This document shows, piece after piece, positions 44,432 to 52,226 of a DNA stretch of 64,000 nt. Every line of letters begins with the position of its first letter. Positions within the stretch are counted from its first letter, which is position 1. The DNA is from Exiguobacterium sp. s124. GTDB lineage: Bacteria; Bacillota; Bacilli; Exiguobacteriales; Exiguobacteriaceae. The notes beneath the pieces are model-generated. The model was not told where the DNA came from and ran no database searches. It saw only the letters and a list, made by a program, of their open reading frames with translations. The DNA is taken from assembly GCF_018617485.1 (NCBI RefSeq), contig NZ_JACSKH010000001.1, positions 310,001-374,000 on the forward strand. Direction: 5' to 3'. A program made the position numbers and the translations under genes.

Positions 44432-46156
44432 ATGAACTTATCCCAAATGATTCATGACGTGAAAACGTTCATTCAATATATGTATCAAGCGTTTCGAAGT
44501 GATGTGTGGCAAGTCATCGTATTGAGTAGCTTCAATGCGCTGTTGACTGGGGCGGGAATATTGATGATTCTGCCCCTCTTATCTTTAACGAGTCTGCCCC
44601 TTCCGAATCAAACAAAGGTATGGATGACCTTTCCAAGCGATTGGTCGTTCTCTAGACAGCTTGCGGTCGTCCTCGTCTTATATTTTGTACTGATTTGTAT
44701 GAGTGTCTGGGTGAACCGAAAGGCGACGTTAGCAAGTGTCTCGCTCTTACAACGCGCTGTCCAGACATTACGAGGTGATTTATTCACGAGTCTTTTCTCG
44801 GCTGAAACCTCAGATGTTGTGCAAACTTCACAAAGTCGATATATCAGCCTATTTACTGTTGAAATTAACCGAATTAGTTTAGGTATCCAAGGGATGATTC
44901 AACTCATGACACTAATCCTTGTGGCGATACCGCAACTGTTGATTGCGTTCTATTTGTCTCCTATGCTCACGATGTACGTGTGGATTGGTGGCGCACTATT
45001 GTTCGTCGGGTTTTATCAATCGATGAAACATGTCAGGCAACTTGGAATCTCATTGCAACATCTCAATCGTGACTTGCAACAAGCAGTTCAGGATCAATTG
45101 AATGGGATGAAAGAAATCAGGTCGTACGGGGCAGAACAGAGACATATCTCAGACTTTCAGGAGACGACCGAAGACATTCGACAAAACATTACAGCATTCA
45201 CGGTCCAACAGACGAAAGTCGATAGTGCCTTTAAAATCGGGGCGGCGCTTCTCATTAGTCTCTTCCTCGGTTTTGGTCTATTGGCATTCAGTCAAGATAT
45301 CGCATCTTTACTTGTGATTCTCTTGATTTTTAGTCGACTTTGGCCGTCATTTTCCAATGCGCAGCGACATCTTCAATCTATTTTGTCGGCGTTACCGAGC
45401 TTTGAGGCGTATCATCAAGCGCTTGCTCAGTTACAACAAAGCGACTCGAAGCATTCAGTTGAACCGATTTCATTTGCGCGCGAACTACGCTTTGAAAACG
45501 TGTCGTTCCAGTATCCGGAGCACCGTGGATTCTCGCTTCAACACATTGATATTACGATTCAAGCAGGGACGACCGTAGCACTGACAGGACACTCAGGTTC
45601 AGGGAAAAGTACTTGTCTTGATTTATTGCTAGGGTTTCATCAACCGACGAGTGGTCGTCTGTTGATTGATGACCGCGTGCTATCCTCTGTTGATCAAACT
45701 GCATGGTTCGAGCTGATTGCGTACATCCCTCAACACCCTTATTTGTTTGATGGGACCATTGAGGAGAATCTTCGAAAGTGGCATCCAAATCTGACAGATG
45801 AAGCACTGCACGAGGTCATTGACATGGCAGAGGCTACCTTTGTCTATAATCTACCGAATGGTTTGCAGACGAGAATCGGTGACTTCGGTCACTCTTTGTC
45901 TGGTGGAGAACGTCAGCGCATTGTGCTTGCACGAGCTTTGGCCAAGCGTCCAAAACTGTTGATTTTGGATGAGGCGACAGGGGCTGTCGATGAAGCTCAA
46001 GAAATGAATATTTATCAGACGTTGCATCGTCTGAAACACGAGATGACAATCATCTACATCACGCATCGAAAAGAAGTTTCGCAGTTAGCCGATCAAATGA
46101 TTTATTTAGAACAAGGAAAGATTGTGAAGCGGGGTGATTTATATGCACCATTATGA
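44432..46156 (+). CDS. lasD: lasso peptide ABC exporter (fused membrane and ATPase domains)
   Basis: 574 residues: six membrane helices (about 20-310) and a C-terminal ATPase with Walker A GHSGSGKST, signature LSGGERQR and Walker B LLILDEA. It resembles CydC/lasso D-type half-transporters that act as homodimers. It exports the mature peptide and gives self-immunity in known systems. Its 3' end overlaps the start of the kinase gene. Confidence 0.92.
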   Translation: MNLSQMIHDVKTFIQYMYQAFRSDVWQVIVLSSFNALLTGAGILMILPLLSLTSLPLPNQTKVWMTFPSDWSFSRQLAVVLVLYFVLICMSVWVNRKATLASVSLLQRAVQTLRGDLFTSLFSAETSDVVQTSQSRYISLFTVEINRISLGIQGMIQLMTLILVAIPQLLIAFYLSPMLTMYVWIGGALLFVGFYQSMKHVRQLGISLQHLNRDLQQAVQDQLNGMKEIRSYGAEQRHISDFQETTEDIRQNITAFTVQQTKVDSAFKIGAALLISLFLGFGLLAFSQDIASLLVILLIFSRLWPSFSNAQRHLQSILSALPSFEAYHQALAQLQQSDSKHSVEPISFARELRFENVSFQYPEHRGFSLQHIDITIQAGTTVALTGHSGSGKSTCLDLLLGFHQPTSGRLLIDDRVLSSVDQTAWFELIAYIPQHPYLFDGTIEENLRKWHPNLTDEALHEVIDMAEATFVYNLPNGLQTRIGDFGHSLSGGERQRIVLARALAKRPKLLILDEATGAVDEAQEMNIYQTLHRLKHEMTIIYITHRKEVSQLADQMIYLEQGKIVKRGDLYAPL

Positions 46157-47039
46157 AGTGTTCGGGTTACAGGTATCGTCGGAGATTGAATTGGATGAAG
46201 TCCCCATTGGTGTCGGAGGGGACGTCTGGATTCGAAAAGGCGAAGTCCATCGTCCGAATCAAGCAACATTTGAAAATGATGTATATGCGATCGAGGAACA
46301 ACTATTCTATTTACATATCCCTGAAGTGGGAAGATTTCAAGTTGAAAACGGGCAAACGATTACGGTTGATCCCTATCCTGACGCGACGACAGAACAATTG
46401 AAGCTTTATCTACTCGGCTCATGCTTAGGTTGTCTACTCCACCAACGTCAAGTAGTCCCGCTCCATGGGAGTGTACTCGATATTGAAGGGCACGGGCTTC
46501 TTATTACGGGTCAATCAGGGGCGGGTAAATCTACGATCGCCAATGCGATGATCGATAGAGGGTATCCTTTCGTGACGGACGATGTCGCTGCTATCGCGTT
46601 CAAAGAAGATGTCCCATACGTGCATCTAGCGTACCCATCTCAAAAGCTATGGGAGGATGTCGTGACACGCTGGGAAATTGAAACAACGAGGGGAGTCACA
46701 CGTCAAGTCGAAGGACGTACCAAATTCTCGGTCGTTCGACAACAAGCATTCGCAAAAGAGATGGTTCCACTTCAGTTTATTTTTGAAGTGAGTCCGGTTC
46801 AAGATTTAACCGATGTACAGATGTGTCACGTTACAGGGATCGAGAAAATTAAAACGTTGCTGACGCATACCTATCGAAACAAGCTGCTTGTGCACCTTCG
46901 CCCGCATGAATCGTACTTACAACAGATTATGCGTATCGCAAGTCATATCCATGTATTTCGAATCGAGAGACCAATCGGTATACCGTTAGAACAGCAAATT
47001 TGTGACATGATGTTAGAACAACTACATGTAAAGGTGTGA
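46143..47039 (+). CDS. lasK: lasso peptide C-terminal serine kinase (HPr kinase-like)
   Basis: 298 residues from the ATG after GCGGGGTGA (a GTG at 46134 is also in frame). The HPr kinase-like P-loop reads GQSGAGKST near residue 122 and the preceding strand has PLHGSVLDI. In paeninodin-type clusters such kinases phosphorylate the side chain of the C-terminal Ser of the precursor. The precursor here does end in Ser, which fits. The N-terminal half has no match I can name. Confidence 0.87.
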   Translation: MHHYEVFGLQVSSEIELDEVPIGVGGDVWIRKGEVHRPNQATFENDVYAIEEQLFYLHIPEVGRFQVENGQTITVDPYPDATTEQLKLYLLGSCLGCLLHQRQVVPLHGSVLDIEGHGLLITGQSGAGKSTIANAMIDRGYPFVTDDVAAIAFKEDVPYVHLAYPSQKLWEDVVTRWEIETTRGVTRQVEGRTKFSVVRQQAFAKEMVPLQFIFEVSPVQDLTDVQMCHVTGIEKIKTLLTHTYRNKLLVHLRPHESYLQQIMRIASHIHVFRIERPIGIPLEQQICDMMLEQLHVKV

Positions 47040-47047
47040 ATGATACG

Positions 47048-47326
47048 ATGACAATCAATGAATCGACAACAGTAAAACAAAATCCAAATATGTTAACGAC
47101 ACCGATGGACGGTGAAATCGTGATGATGAGTATCAAACATGGCAAGTATTATAGTATTGGAAAAACGGGGGTCGCCATTTGGGAAGAGGTTGGAGAAGGA
47201 CGTACCGTTCAGGAGATTGTGAGTCGTTTATGCGAGCGTTATGAAGTGGATGCTGATGTGTGTAAGCGAGATGTGATTGCATTTGTTGAACAAATGGCCT
47301 CGAAAGAAATCGTTTTGGTGCGATGA
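47048..47326 (+). CDS. lasB1: PqqD-like lasso leader-recognition protein (B1)
   Basis: 92 residues. I take the ATG after AAAGGTG; a GTG at 47036 overlapping the kinase stop is possible. The PqqD/RRE winged helix pattern is clear: NMLTTPMDGEIVMMSI, YYSIGKTGVAIWEEVGEGRTVQEIV, YEVDADVCKRDVIAFVEQM. It binds the precursor leader and presents it to the B2 protease and the cyclase. It overlaps the protease gene by four bases. Confidence 0.9.
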   Translation: MTINESTTVKQNPNMLTTPMDGEIVMMSIKHGKYYSIGKTGVAIWEEVGEGRTVQEIVSRLCERYEVDADVCKRDVIAFVEQMASKEIVLVR

Positions 47327-47736
47327 AACCGAGGCGTAGTGTACAGGAATACGTTTTAGCCTTCGAGGCGTTTTGTCTTCTAGGGATTGCACGTGCGTGC
47401 ATCTTATTCCTTCCGTTTCCTTTTGTTTCAAATGGATTAGGTACAGACAACCCCATTCAGATACGAGAGAAAAATGAGCATCGTATGTTAAATGTCAAAT
47501 TGGCGATCGCAAGAGCCAGTCGTCACACTCCGTGGACGAGTAATTGCTTGGCACAGTCGTTGACTGCTGCTTGGATGCTTGGAAGGCGACAGATTTCTTC
47601 GAGTACGTATTTAGGTGTGAAACGAGATGACAATGGATCTATGATTGCTCATTCGTGGACCGTTTCGGGAGAACAATTCATTACAGGCAAAAAAGGGCAT
47701 GAATCTTTCCATGTGACCCAAACGTTTTATAGATGA
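47323..47736 (+). CDS. lasB2: transglutaminase-like lasso leader peptidase (B2)
   Basis: 137 residues. The catalytic Cys lies in HTPWTSNCLAQSL (about residue 75) and the catalytic His in AHSW (about 110), the Cys-His arrangement of lasso B2 proteases. It cleaves the leader after the residue following the conserved Thr, using ATP-independent cysteine protease chemistry with B1. It is the last gene of the cluster and is followed by a strong terminator. Confidence 0.9.
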   Translation: MKPRRSVQEYVLAFEAFCLLGIARACILFLPFPFVSNGLGTDNPIQIREKNEHRMLNVKLAIARASRHTPWTSNCLAQSLTAAWMLGRRQISSSTYLGVKRDDNGSMIAHSWTVSGEQFITGKKGHESFHVTQTFYR

Positions 47737-47738
47737 GG

Positions 47739-47772
47739 GCGAACATCCGAGTGATTCGGATGTTCGCTTTTT
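47739..47772 (+). terminator. terminator of the lasso-peptide operon
   Basis: Twelve-base perfect arms GCGAACATCCGA / TCGGATGTTCGC, 5-base loop, T run. Confidence 0.92.
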
Positions 47773-47803
47773 GTATTCGCCTCTTGAATTTAGATGTGCT
47801 TAT

Positions 47804-48721
47804 TTACTTCTGTTTTTTTACAAATTTACTAACCTCCCGATTCTTCGCATTCAATATTTCGATCGTCTCTTGATTCTGTTCTTTCAAGATGTGCAGATAC
47901 AACTCCGTCGTCTCGGTCGAGGCATGCCCGAGTAAACGGCTGATTTTCGTGATTTTGACATCTGCGTTATAAAGTTCCGTTGCGAAGCTGTGACGGAGTA
48001 CGTGGCTCGTGATTCCAAAGCCGAGCTGTTCTTTAGACACTTCCAGGAGATACTCATTCACATAATTCGCACGAACTTTTGACCCGTTCGGCATGATGAA
48101 CAAGTATGGCGAGTCCGTGTCTGACTTTGGCCGCTCGATTTGGATATAACGCTCCAACGATTTTCGGATTCGTTCGGTCATCGGCACTTCCCGCATTTTA
48201 TTCCCTTTCCCATGTCGGATGATGATGTCGTTCGACTCAAACGACACGTCCTCGAGTTTCAAATCCAACGTCTCGCTGATTCGGAAGCCGGCGTCACAAC
48301 CGATCAAAAAGATGTTATACAACGTCGCATTGTGCGCATGGTATAGCAGCTGATTCACTTGTTCACGGCTTAAACTGACGGATTGCCGTTTTGCTTCGGC
48401 ACCGGATACATTGACGAATACAAATGGATTACGTGTGATCCACCCTTGATTGACCGCATAAACCATGAAGGTTTTAAGCACACTCGCATATTTTTTAATC
48501 GTGTTGTGTGCTCGTTCCTCACGTATATGTTTGTCTCGATATGAGAACGCGTGTGCCTCGTCCACGTCTTTCAGAAACACCACATTCGACTGTTGCATCA
48601 TCTTCTCAAATCGGCGTAACGTGTTCCGATACGTCTTCACCGTCTCAGGGGAGCGTTGTTGCCGCACCTCCACATCTTCCAGGTAACGTGTGATCGCTTC
48701 TTTGATTTGAATCGGTTCCAT
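47804..48721 (-). CDS. tyrosine recombinase/integrase (XerC/D-like)
   Basis: 305 residues. N-terminal SAM-like core-binding domain (about 1-95), then a catalytic domain with the Arg in GCDAGFRISETLDL, the HxxR box HVLRHSFATELYNADVK, the LLGHASTETTELYLHI segment with its His and the Tyr nucleophile. ATG follows GAAGGAGTG. It forms an operon with the sigma-like gene upstream (7-base gap). Its role may be excision/integration of the neighbouring AT-rich island or resolution at a specific site. No obvious attachment-site repeat was found. Confidence 0.9.
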   Translation of the reverse strand: MEPIQIKEAITRYLEDVEVRQQRSPETVKTYRNTLRRFEKMMQQSNVVFLKDVDEAHAFSYRDKHIREERAHNTIKKYASVLKTFMVYAVNQGWITRNPFVFVNVSGAEAKRQSVSLSREQVNQLLYHAHNATLYNIFLIGCDAGFRISETLDLKLEDVSFESNDIIIRHGKGNKMREVPMTERIRKSLERYIQIERPKSDTDSPYLFIMPNGSKVRANYVNEYLLEVSKEQLGFGITSHVLRHSFATELYNADVKITKISRLLGHASTETTELYLHILKEQNQETIEILNAKNREVSKFVKKQK

Positions 48722-48727
48722 TGTTGT

Positions 48728-49180
48728 TCACTCCTTCGAATACAACTCTTCTCGCAACTCACGTTGAACGTCCGCCTTATACGCCCGCAATCGGCTTGCG
48801 GAGTAGGCGAGCGTCTGTTCCGTGCCGTCAATCAGGTGACAGAGAAGTTCGAAGTGGCGTGGGGTTAAATTCTTGCGCTGTTCGTCTAACCAGTCGAACA
48901 GATGGCGTTCGGATGTCATGCATTGCTCGGGGAGCCGTTCGGCCGCGACCTCATGTTTCAAGTGTCGGGCGTTCTTTTGTTGCTGGTTCAAGATGGCCCC
49001 ACGGATGCGCTGGAAGCAGTACGTCTTCGACAGCGTGCAACCTCGGTTCAAGGCTTCCCATAAGGCGATGCGGGCGATTTGTACACAGTCATCTTGTTCG
49101 TTCGGGTGGATGTTCAAGTGGCGGATGACGTAATGGATCATCGGCTCCCATTCTGCGATTTGTTCGTCAATCGTTTTCAT
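48728..49180 (-). CDS. small sigma-70-family-like regulatory protein
   Basis: 150 residues. The first half resembles sigma region 2 (MIHYVIRHLNIHP, DDCVQIARIALWEALNRG, FQRIRGAILN). The second half (LTPRHFELLCHLIDGTEQTLAYSASRLRAYKADVQRELREEL, 130-149 region included) resembles region 4. This is a short sigma-like protein of the kind found in mobile elements. It may turn on the recombinase gene that follows. Whether it binds core RNA polymerase is not known. Confidence 0.7.
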   Translation of the reverse strand: MKTIDEQIAEWEPMIHYVIRHLNIHPNEQDDCVQIARIALWEALNRGCTLSKTYCFQRIRGAILNQQQKNARHLKHEVAAERLPEQCMTSERHLFDWLDEQRKNLTPRHFELLCHLIDGTEQTLAYSASRLRAYKADVQRELREELYSKE

Positions 49181-49891
49181 GTTCGGTTCTTTTCCGAGCG
49201 CTCTTTCATATTCCTAGGTTAGGGCGAGTATAAACGCTATTCCCCCCGCCTAGCGACCGCCCTTATCACACATAAGCTCAGGGGATATCTCCGATAACAT
49301 GAGGATTAAGGTGACAGAGGCGTTAAGCATTGGTGTAACAACGACGGAAAGGAGAAGAATAGCGTTTCTTTCCTGATGGCGTTGTATTAACCGGGTGAAT
49401 GATTCAATCTGATCATTTGTATTATGGAGAAGAAATAATACTTTCCGAATTATCCACACATCATCTATAAAAACGAATTTTAGATTTAATTAAGATTAGC
49501 GAGGTGTATTTATTCGTTATTTTGTTATTTAATATAACAAAATTGTTTGTGAAATCTTGATGAACAAAGACCAACAACCAGACTTGACCGCAATCCATAC
49601 AACATCAACTGTGAGACGCGAGACATGTTGTAAAGCATGTCATCTCATCGTGGAAATAATACTCTTGATGAGCAGTCAATTAGATAGGAAATTTACTTTG
49701 TACATAGTAATCAATACATTTTGATTTTATTTCAGTAATGTCGGCAGCATTATTTCACTAACATTTCGTAAAAGCCACTCCTAGTTTGATTCCGCACAAA
49801 TATTTTGGAAATAAGTTTATATTTTACATTTTTAATTCTTTAGAGTTTTTTATTGTATAATATATGTAAAATAAATCAAAGGAGTTTGTTT
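49181..49891. other. intergenic region with inverted repeats between recombinase operon and DprA operon
   Basis: About 710 bases, increasingly AT-rich to the right. Noted structures: an 11-bp inverted repeat AAACGCTATTC (49232-49242) / GAATAGCGTTT (49357-49367); a 10-bp perfect inverted repeat ATTTTGTTAT / ATAACAAAAT (49519-49543); and a GACATG/CATGTC hairpin at 49622-49641. A TATAAT at 49856-49861 may drive the DprA operon. A 69-codon minus-strand frame (49250-49459) lacks a ribosome site and is not called. Confidence 0.45.
49856..49861 (+). promoter_or_regulatory. candidate -10 of the PRTase-DprA-HAD operon
   Basis: Perfect TATAAT, 31 bases before the first start codon. No convincing -35 is visible. 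Confidence 0.4.
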
Positions 49892-50428
49892 ATGATTTCA
49901 AAACAAATTTTTAAAAAGTGTAACGATGTGCATTATCTGAACTATTATCATCCCTATCGTATACAAGGAGATAGAAACCCTAATTTTAACGACTTCAGTG
50001 GTAGGATTTTGAATTTGAAAGATAATAAAGATAAAGATATCCAGCATTTTTTCCTGGAGATGAACACTGGATTAAACAGCAGGAATGTAGTGATTTGTGT
50101 TGTACCATCATCAGATAGTAGCAAAGTTGATAGTGGCATTAAAAAATTAGCACAAAAATTTGCAAACTTTGGTGAACGTATTGATGGTACGTCTTGCTTG
50201 CGGAGACATACAAGTGTACTAAAGGCCGCACACGGAGGAAGTCGTGATGTTGAAACACATTTAAGAAGTATTGAAGTAACTAACAATGTAATAATTAGAG
50301 ATAGAGAAGTAATATTACTAGATGATGTTTGTACAAGTGGAAGTTCATTAACCGCATGTGAAATTTTATTAAAAAATGCCGGTGCGTCAAATGTTCACAA
50401 GGTAGTAATAGGGCTGACATTTAGATAG
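49892..50428 (+). CDS. ComF-like phosphoribosyltransferase-fold protein
   Basis: 178 residues from the ATG after AAAGGAG. A PRTase fold with VVICVVPSSDSSKVDSG and the PRPP loop VILLDDVCTSGSSLTAC (about 138-154, intact DDxxTxGxS). A ComF-like zinc domain is not seen. The first gene of a three-gene AT-rich operon, it is followed by a DprA-like and a HAD gene. It probably binds or uses a phosphoribosyl nucleotide. In this context a nucleotide-signalling or defence role is suspected (inference). Confidence 0.78.
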   Translation: MISKQIFKKCNDVHYLNYYHPYRIQGDRNPNFNDFSGRILNLKDNKDKDIQHFFLEMNTGLNSRNVVICVVPSSDSSKVDSGIKKLAQKFANFGERIDGTSCLRRHTSVLKAAHGGSRDVETHLRSIEVTNNVIIRDREVILLDDVCTSGSSLTACEILLKNAGASNVHKVVIGLTFR

Positions 50429-50443
50429 AGGGGGTAGTATCAA

Positions 50444-51628
50444 TTGAACAATGATGTATGGTTAGCGATCTCTAGTATCTCTGGAATAGGTACTAAAACA
50501 CTTTTGAAAATTTATTTAAGTTCTCCTAATCTAACAAAAGAAAATTATTTTGAAGAGGCAAAAAAGATTAACTTTGAAAAAATCGGGGTTAGAAAAAACT
50601 CTATATCGTTTTTACTAGACTCTGACTATATGAATCAAAAATTTAAAAAGGCAACTTCTCAAATCGAAATTTATAAAGAAAAAGGAATTGAGGTAATTTC
50701 TCTTTCTGATAAACGATATCCTATTGCATTGCGTGTAATTGATGACCCTCCAGCGGTATTGTACTGCAAAGGAAACATTAATCTTTTAGCACAGAATAAA
50801 CAAATTGCAGTAATAGGTACACGTAATGCCACTGCTAAAGGTATGAATGCTGCAGGAAAAATTGCGGCTTCCTTTAGTGATTTAGGATACGTAATAGTAA
50901 GTGGACTAGCAACAGGAATTGATACTGGTGCTCATCTAGGAGCTCTTGAAAGTAATGGATATACAATTGCGGTACTAGCAGGCGGTGTAGACGACTCATC
51001 TATTTATCCCAAAGAAAACATAGATTTAGCAAAAAGAATATTGAGTAAAGAAGGATTGCTTCTTTCAGAATATGCACCTGGCACACGCCCAAATAAGTCC
51101 TCATTCGTACAAAGAGATCGAATCCAAAGCGGTTTAAGTTTAGGTATATGTCCTGTACAGACTGACATTAAAGGAGGAACACAGCACACTATTCAGTATG
51201 CATTTACTCAAAACAGGATAGTATTCTGTCCAGTTCCTTCTGAACTAGACCATGAAAAAATAGATGTATACAGAGGAGTTCATCAATTAATCAATGAAAA
51301 AAAAGTGTATGTAATAAAAAATAAAAACGATTATAAAGTGATTGATGAAATCCTATTAAAAAAGTGGAGAGAGTTGCTGCAAAAAAATGATTCATCTTTT
51401 TTGAATGAAAAAGTTTATACGCTTCCAGTTATTGAAGTTAATAGTTCGCAATTAGACATGTTTGGAAATGATAGTTTTTCTGATCTCTTAGTTTCAGTTA
51501 ATAGCGATGATATTTCGCAAAATGTTCTTCGATATATTGAAATATGTCGAAAGCATAACATTACCTTAAATGAGTCTATCGACATCTTAAAACAATTATG
51601 GAGGAAAGATGGAAATGAGAAAATATAA
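50444..51628 (+). CDS. divergent DprA/Smf (SLOG-superfamily) protein
   Basis: 394 residues from a TTG after GAGGGGG (spacing 9). N-terminal helix-hairpin-helix (AISSISGIGTKTLLKIY, 9-25), then the DprA Rossmann domain: VIGTRNATAKG, IVSGLATGIDTGAHLGAL, LAGGVDDSSIYPKEN, LLLSEYAPGTRPNKSSF. The canonical FPxRNR reads FVQRDR and is followed by a KGGTQHT segment. A roughly 130-residue C-terminal region has no match. The chromosomal competence DprA is normally elsewhere. DprA loads RecA on single-stranded DNA. SLOG-fold relatives are also thought to sense nucleotides in conflict systems. It overlaps the HAD gene and is preceded by a PRTase. Confidence 0.82.
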   Translation: MNNDVWLAISSISGIGTKTLLKIYLSSPNLTKENYFEEAKKINFEKIGVRKNSISFLLDSDYMNQKFKKATSQIEIYKEKGIEVISLSDKRYPIALRVIDDPPAVLYCKGNINLLAQNKQIAVIGTRNATAKGMNAAGKIAASFSDLGYVIVSGLATGIDTGAHLGALESNGYTIAVLAGGVDDSSIYPKENIDLAKRILSKEGLLLSEYAPGTRPNKSSFVQRDRIQSGLSLGICPVQTDIKGGTQHTIQYAFTQNRIVFCPVPSELDHEKIDVYRGVHQLINEKKVYVIKNKNDYKVIDEILLKKWRELLQKNDSSFLNEKVYTLPVIEVNSSQLDMFGNDSFSDLLVSVNSDDISQNVLRYIEICRKHNITLNESIDILKQLWRKDGNEKI

Positions 51629-52130
51629 GGGTATTATTTTTGATTTAGATGAAACATTGGTTGATACCACAATGTTAGCAGGATTTAGAGAAAGTCGGAA
51701 TTGGTCACTTTGTTACGCAAATATCAATAAAACATTACTTTATGAAAATGTGGATGTATTACTCAAAAAAATCGGAGATAGCCAAATTAAAATTGGGGTA
51801 GTAACAATGTCTCCGCAATCGTATGCAAGAAAGGTTCTATCATACCATAAGATTAAATATGATGTTTTAATTGCTTATCATGATGTGAAAAATAGAAAAC
51901 CACATCCAGAACCAATGTTAAAATGTTTGGAAAGGTTAGAATTGTTAGCGTCCGAGGTGATTAGTTTAGGTGATGATGCAAAAGACATTAAGTCTTCTAG
52001 ATCAGCAGGAATTGACGCAATTGGTCTAGATTTGAATTCACAGCGCCGAGGCAATTTAATTAGCGCTGGAGCCCAACGGGTGTTTGATAATTATTACGAA
52101 ATCGATGAGTTTATATTCGAAGGAAAGTAG
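51609..52130 (+). CDS. HAD-superfamily hydrolase
   Basis: 173 residues; ATG after GGAGG, with an alternative ATG at 51615, overlapping the DprA gene by 20 bases. All four HAD motifs are present: DLDETL, the Thr in VVTMSP, Lys in RKPHPEP and GDDAKDI. It is small, with a short cap, and likely dephosphorylates a small phosphoester such as a nucleotide. Tight overlap with DprA points to a joint function. Confidence 0.83.
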   Translation: MEMRKYKGIIFDLDETLVDTTMLAGFRESRNWSLCYANINKTLLYENVDVLLKKIGDSQIKIGVVTMSPQSYARKVLSYHKIKYDVLIAYHDVKNRKPHPEPMLKCLERLELLASEVISLGDDAKDIKSSRSAGIDAIGLDLNSQRRGNLISAGAQRVFDNYYEIDEFIFEGK

Positions 52131-52159
52131 ATTAGAAATAAAACAGTAAAGTTATATGG

Positions 52160-52189
52160 TTACCCAATAAGCGCTTTCATCAATATGAT
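52160..52189 (+). promoter_or_regulatory. candidate promoter of the ROK regulator gene
   Basis: TTACCC and TATGAT with an 18-base spacer holding a cre-like box. A TATACT overlaps the right end. Confidence 0.45.
52166..52179. promoter_or_regulatory. cre-like box (CcpA) upstream of the ROK gene
   Basis: AATAAGCGCTTTCA, whose reverse complement TGAAAGCGCTTATT matches the cre consensus at most positions. It lies between the -35 and -10. Confidence 0.6.
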
Positions 52190-52226
52190 ATACTAAGAAA
52201 AAAGAAAAGAAATGGGTGGAGTAGTC

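Noticed and set aside
49250-49459. 69-codon minus-strand frame with a hydrophobic stretch
   Set aside because: No ribosome site and no recognised family; the hydrophobic segment could be chance in AT-rich sequence. A small membrane protein cannot be fully excluded.
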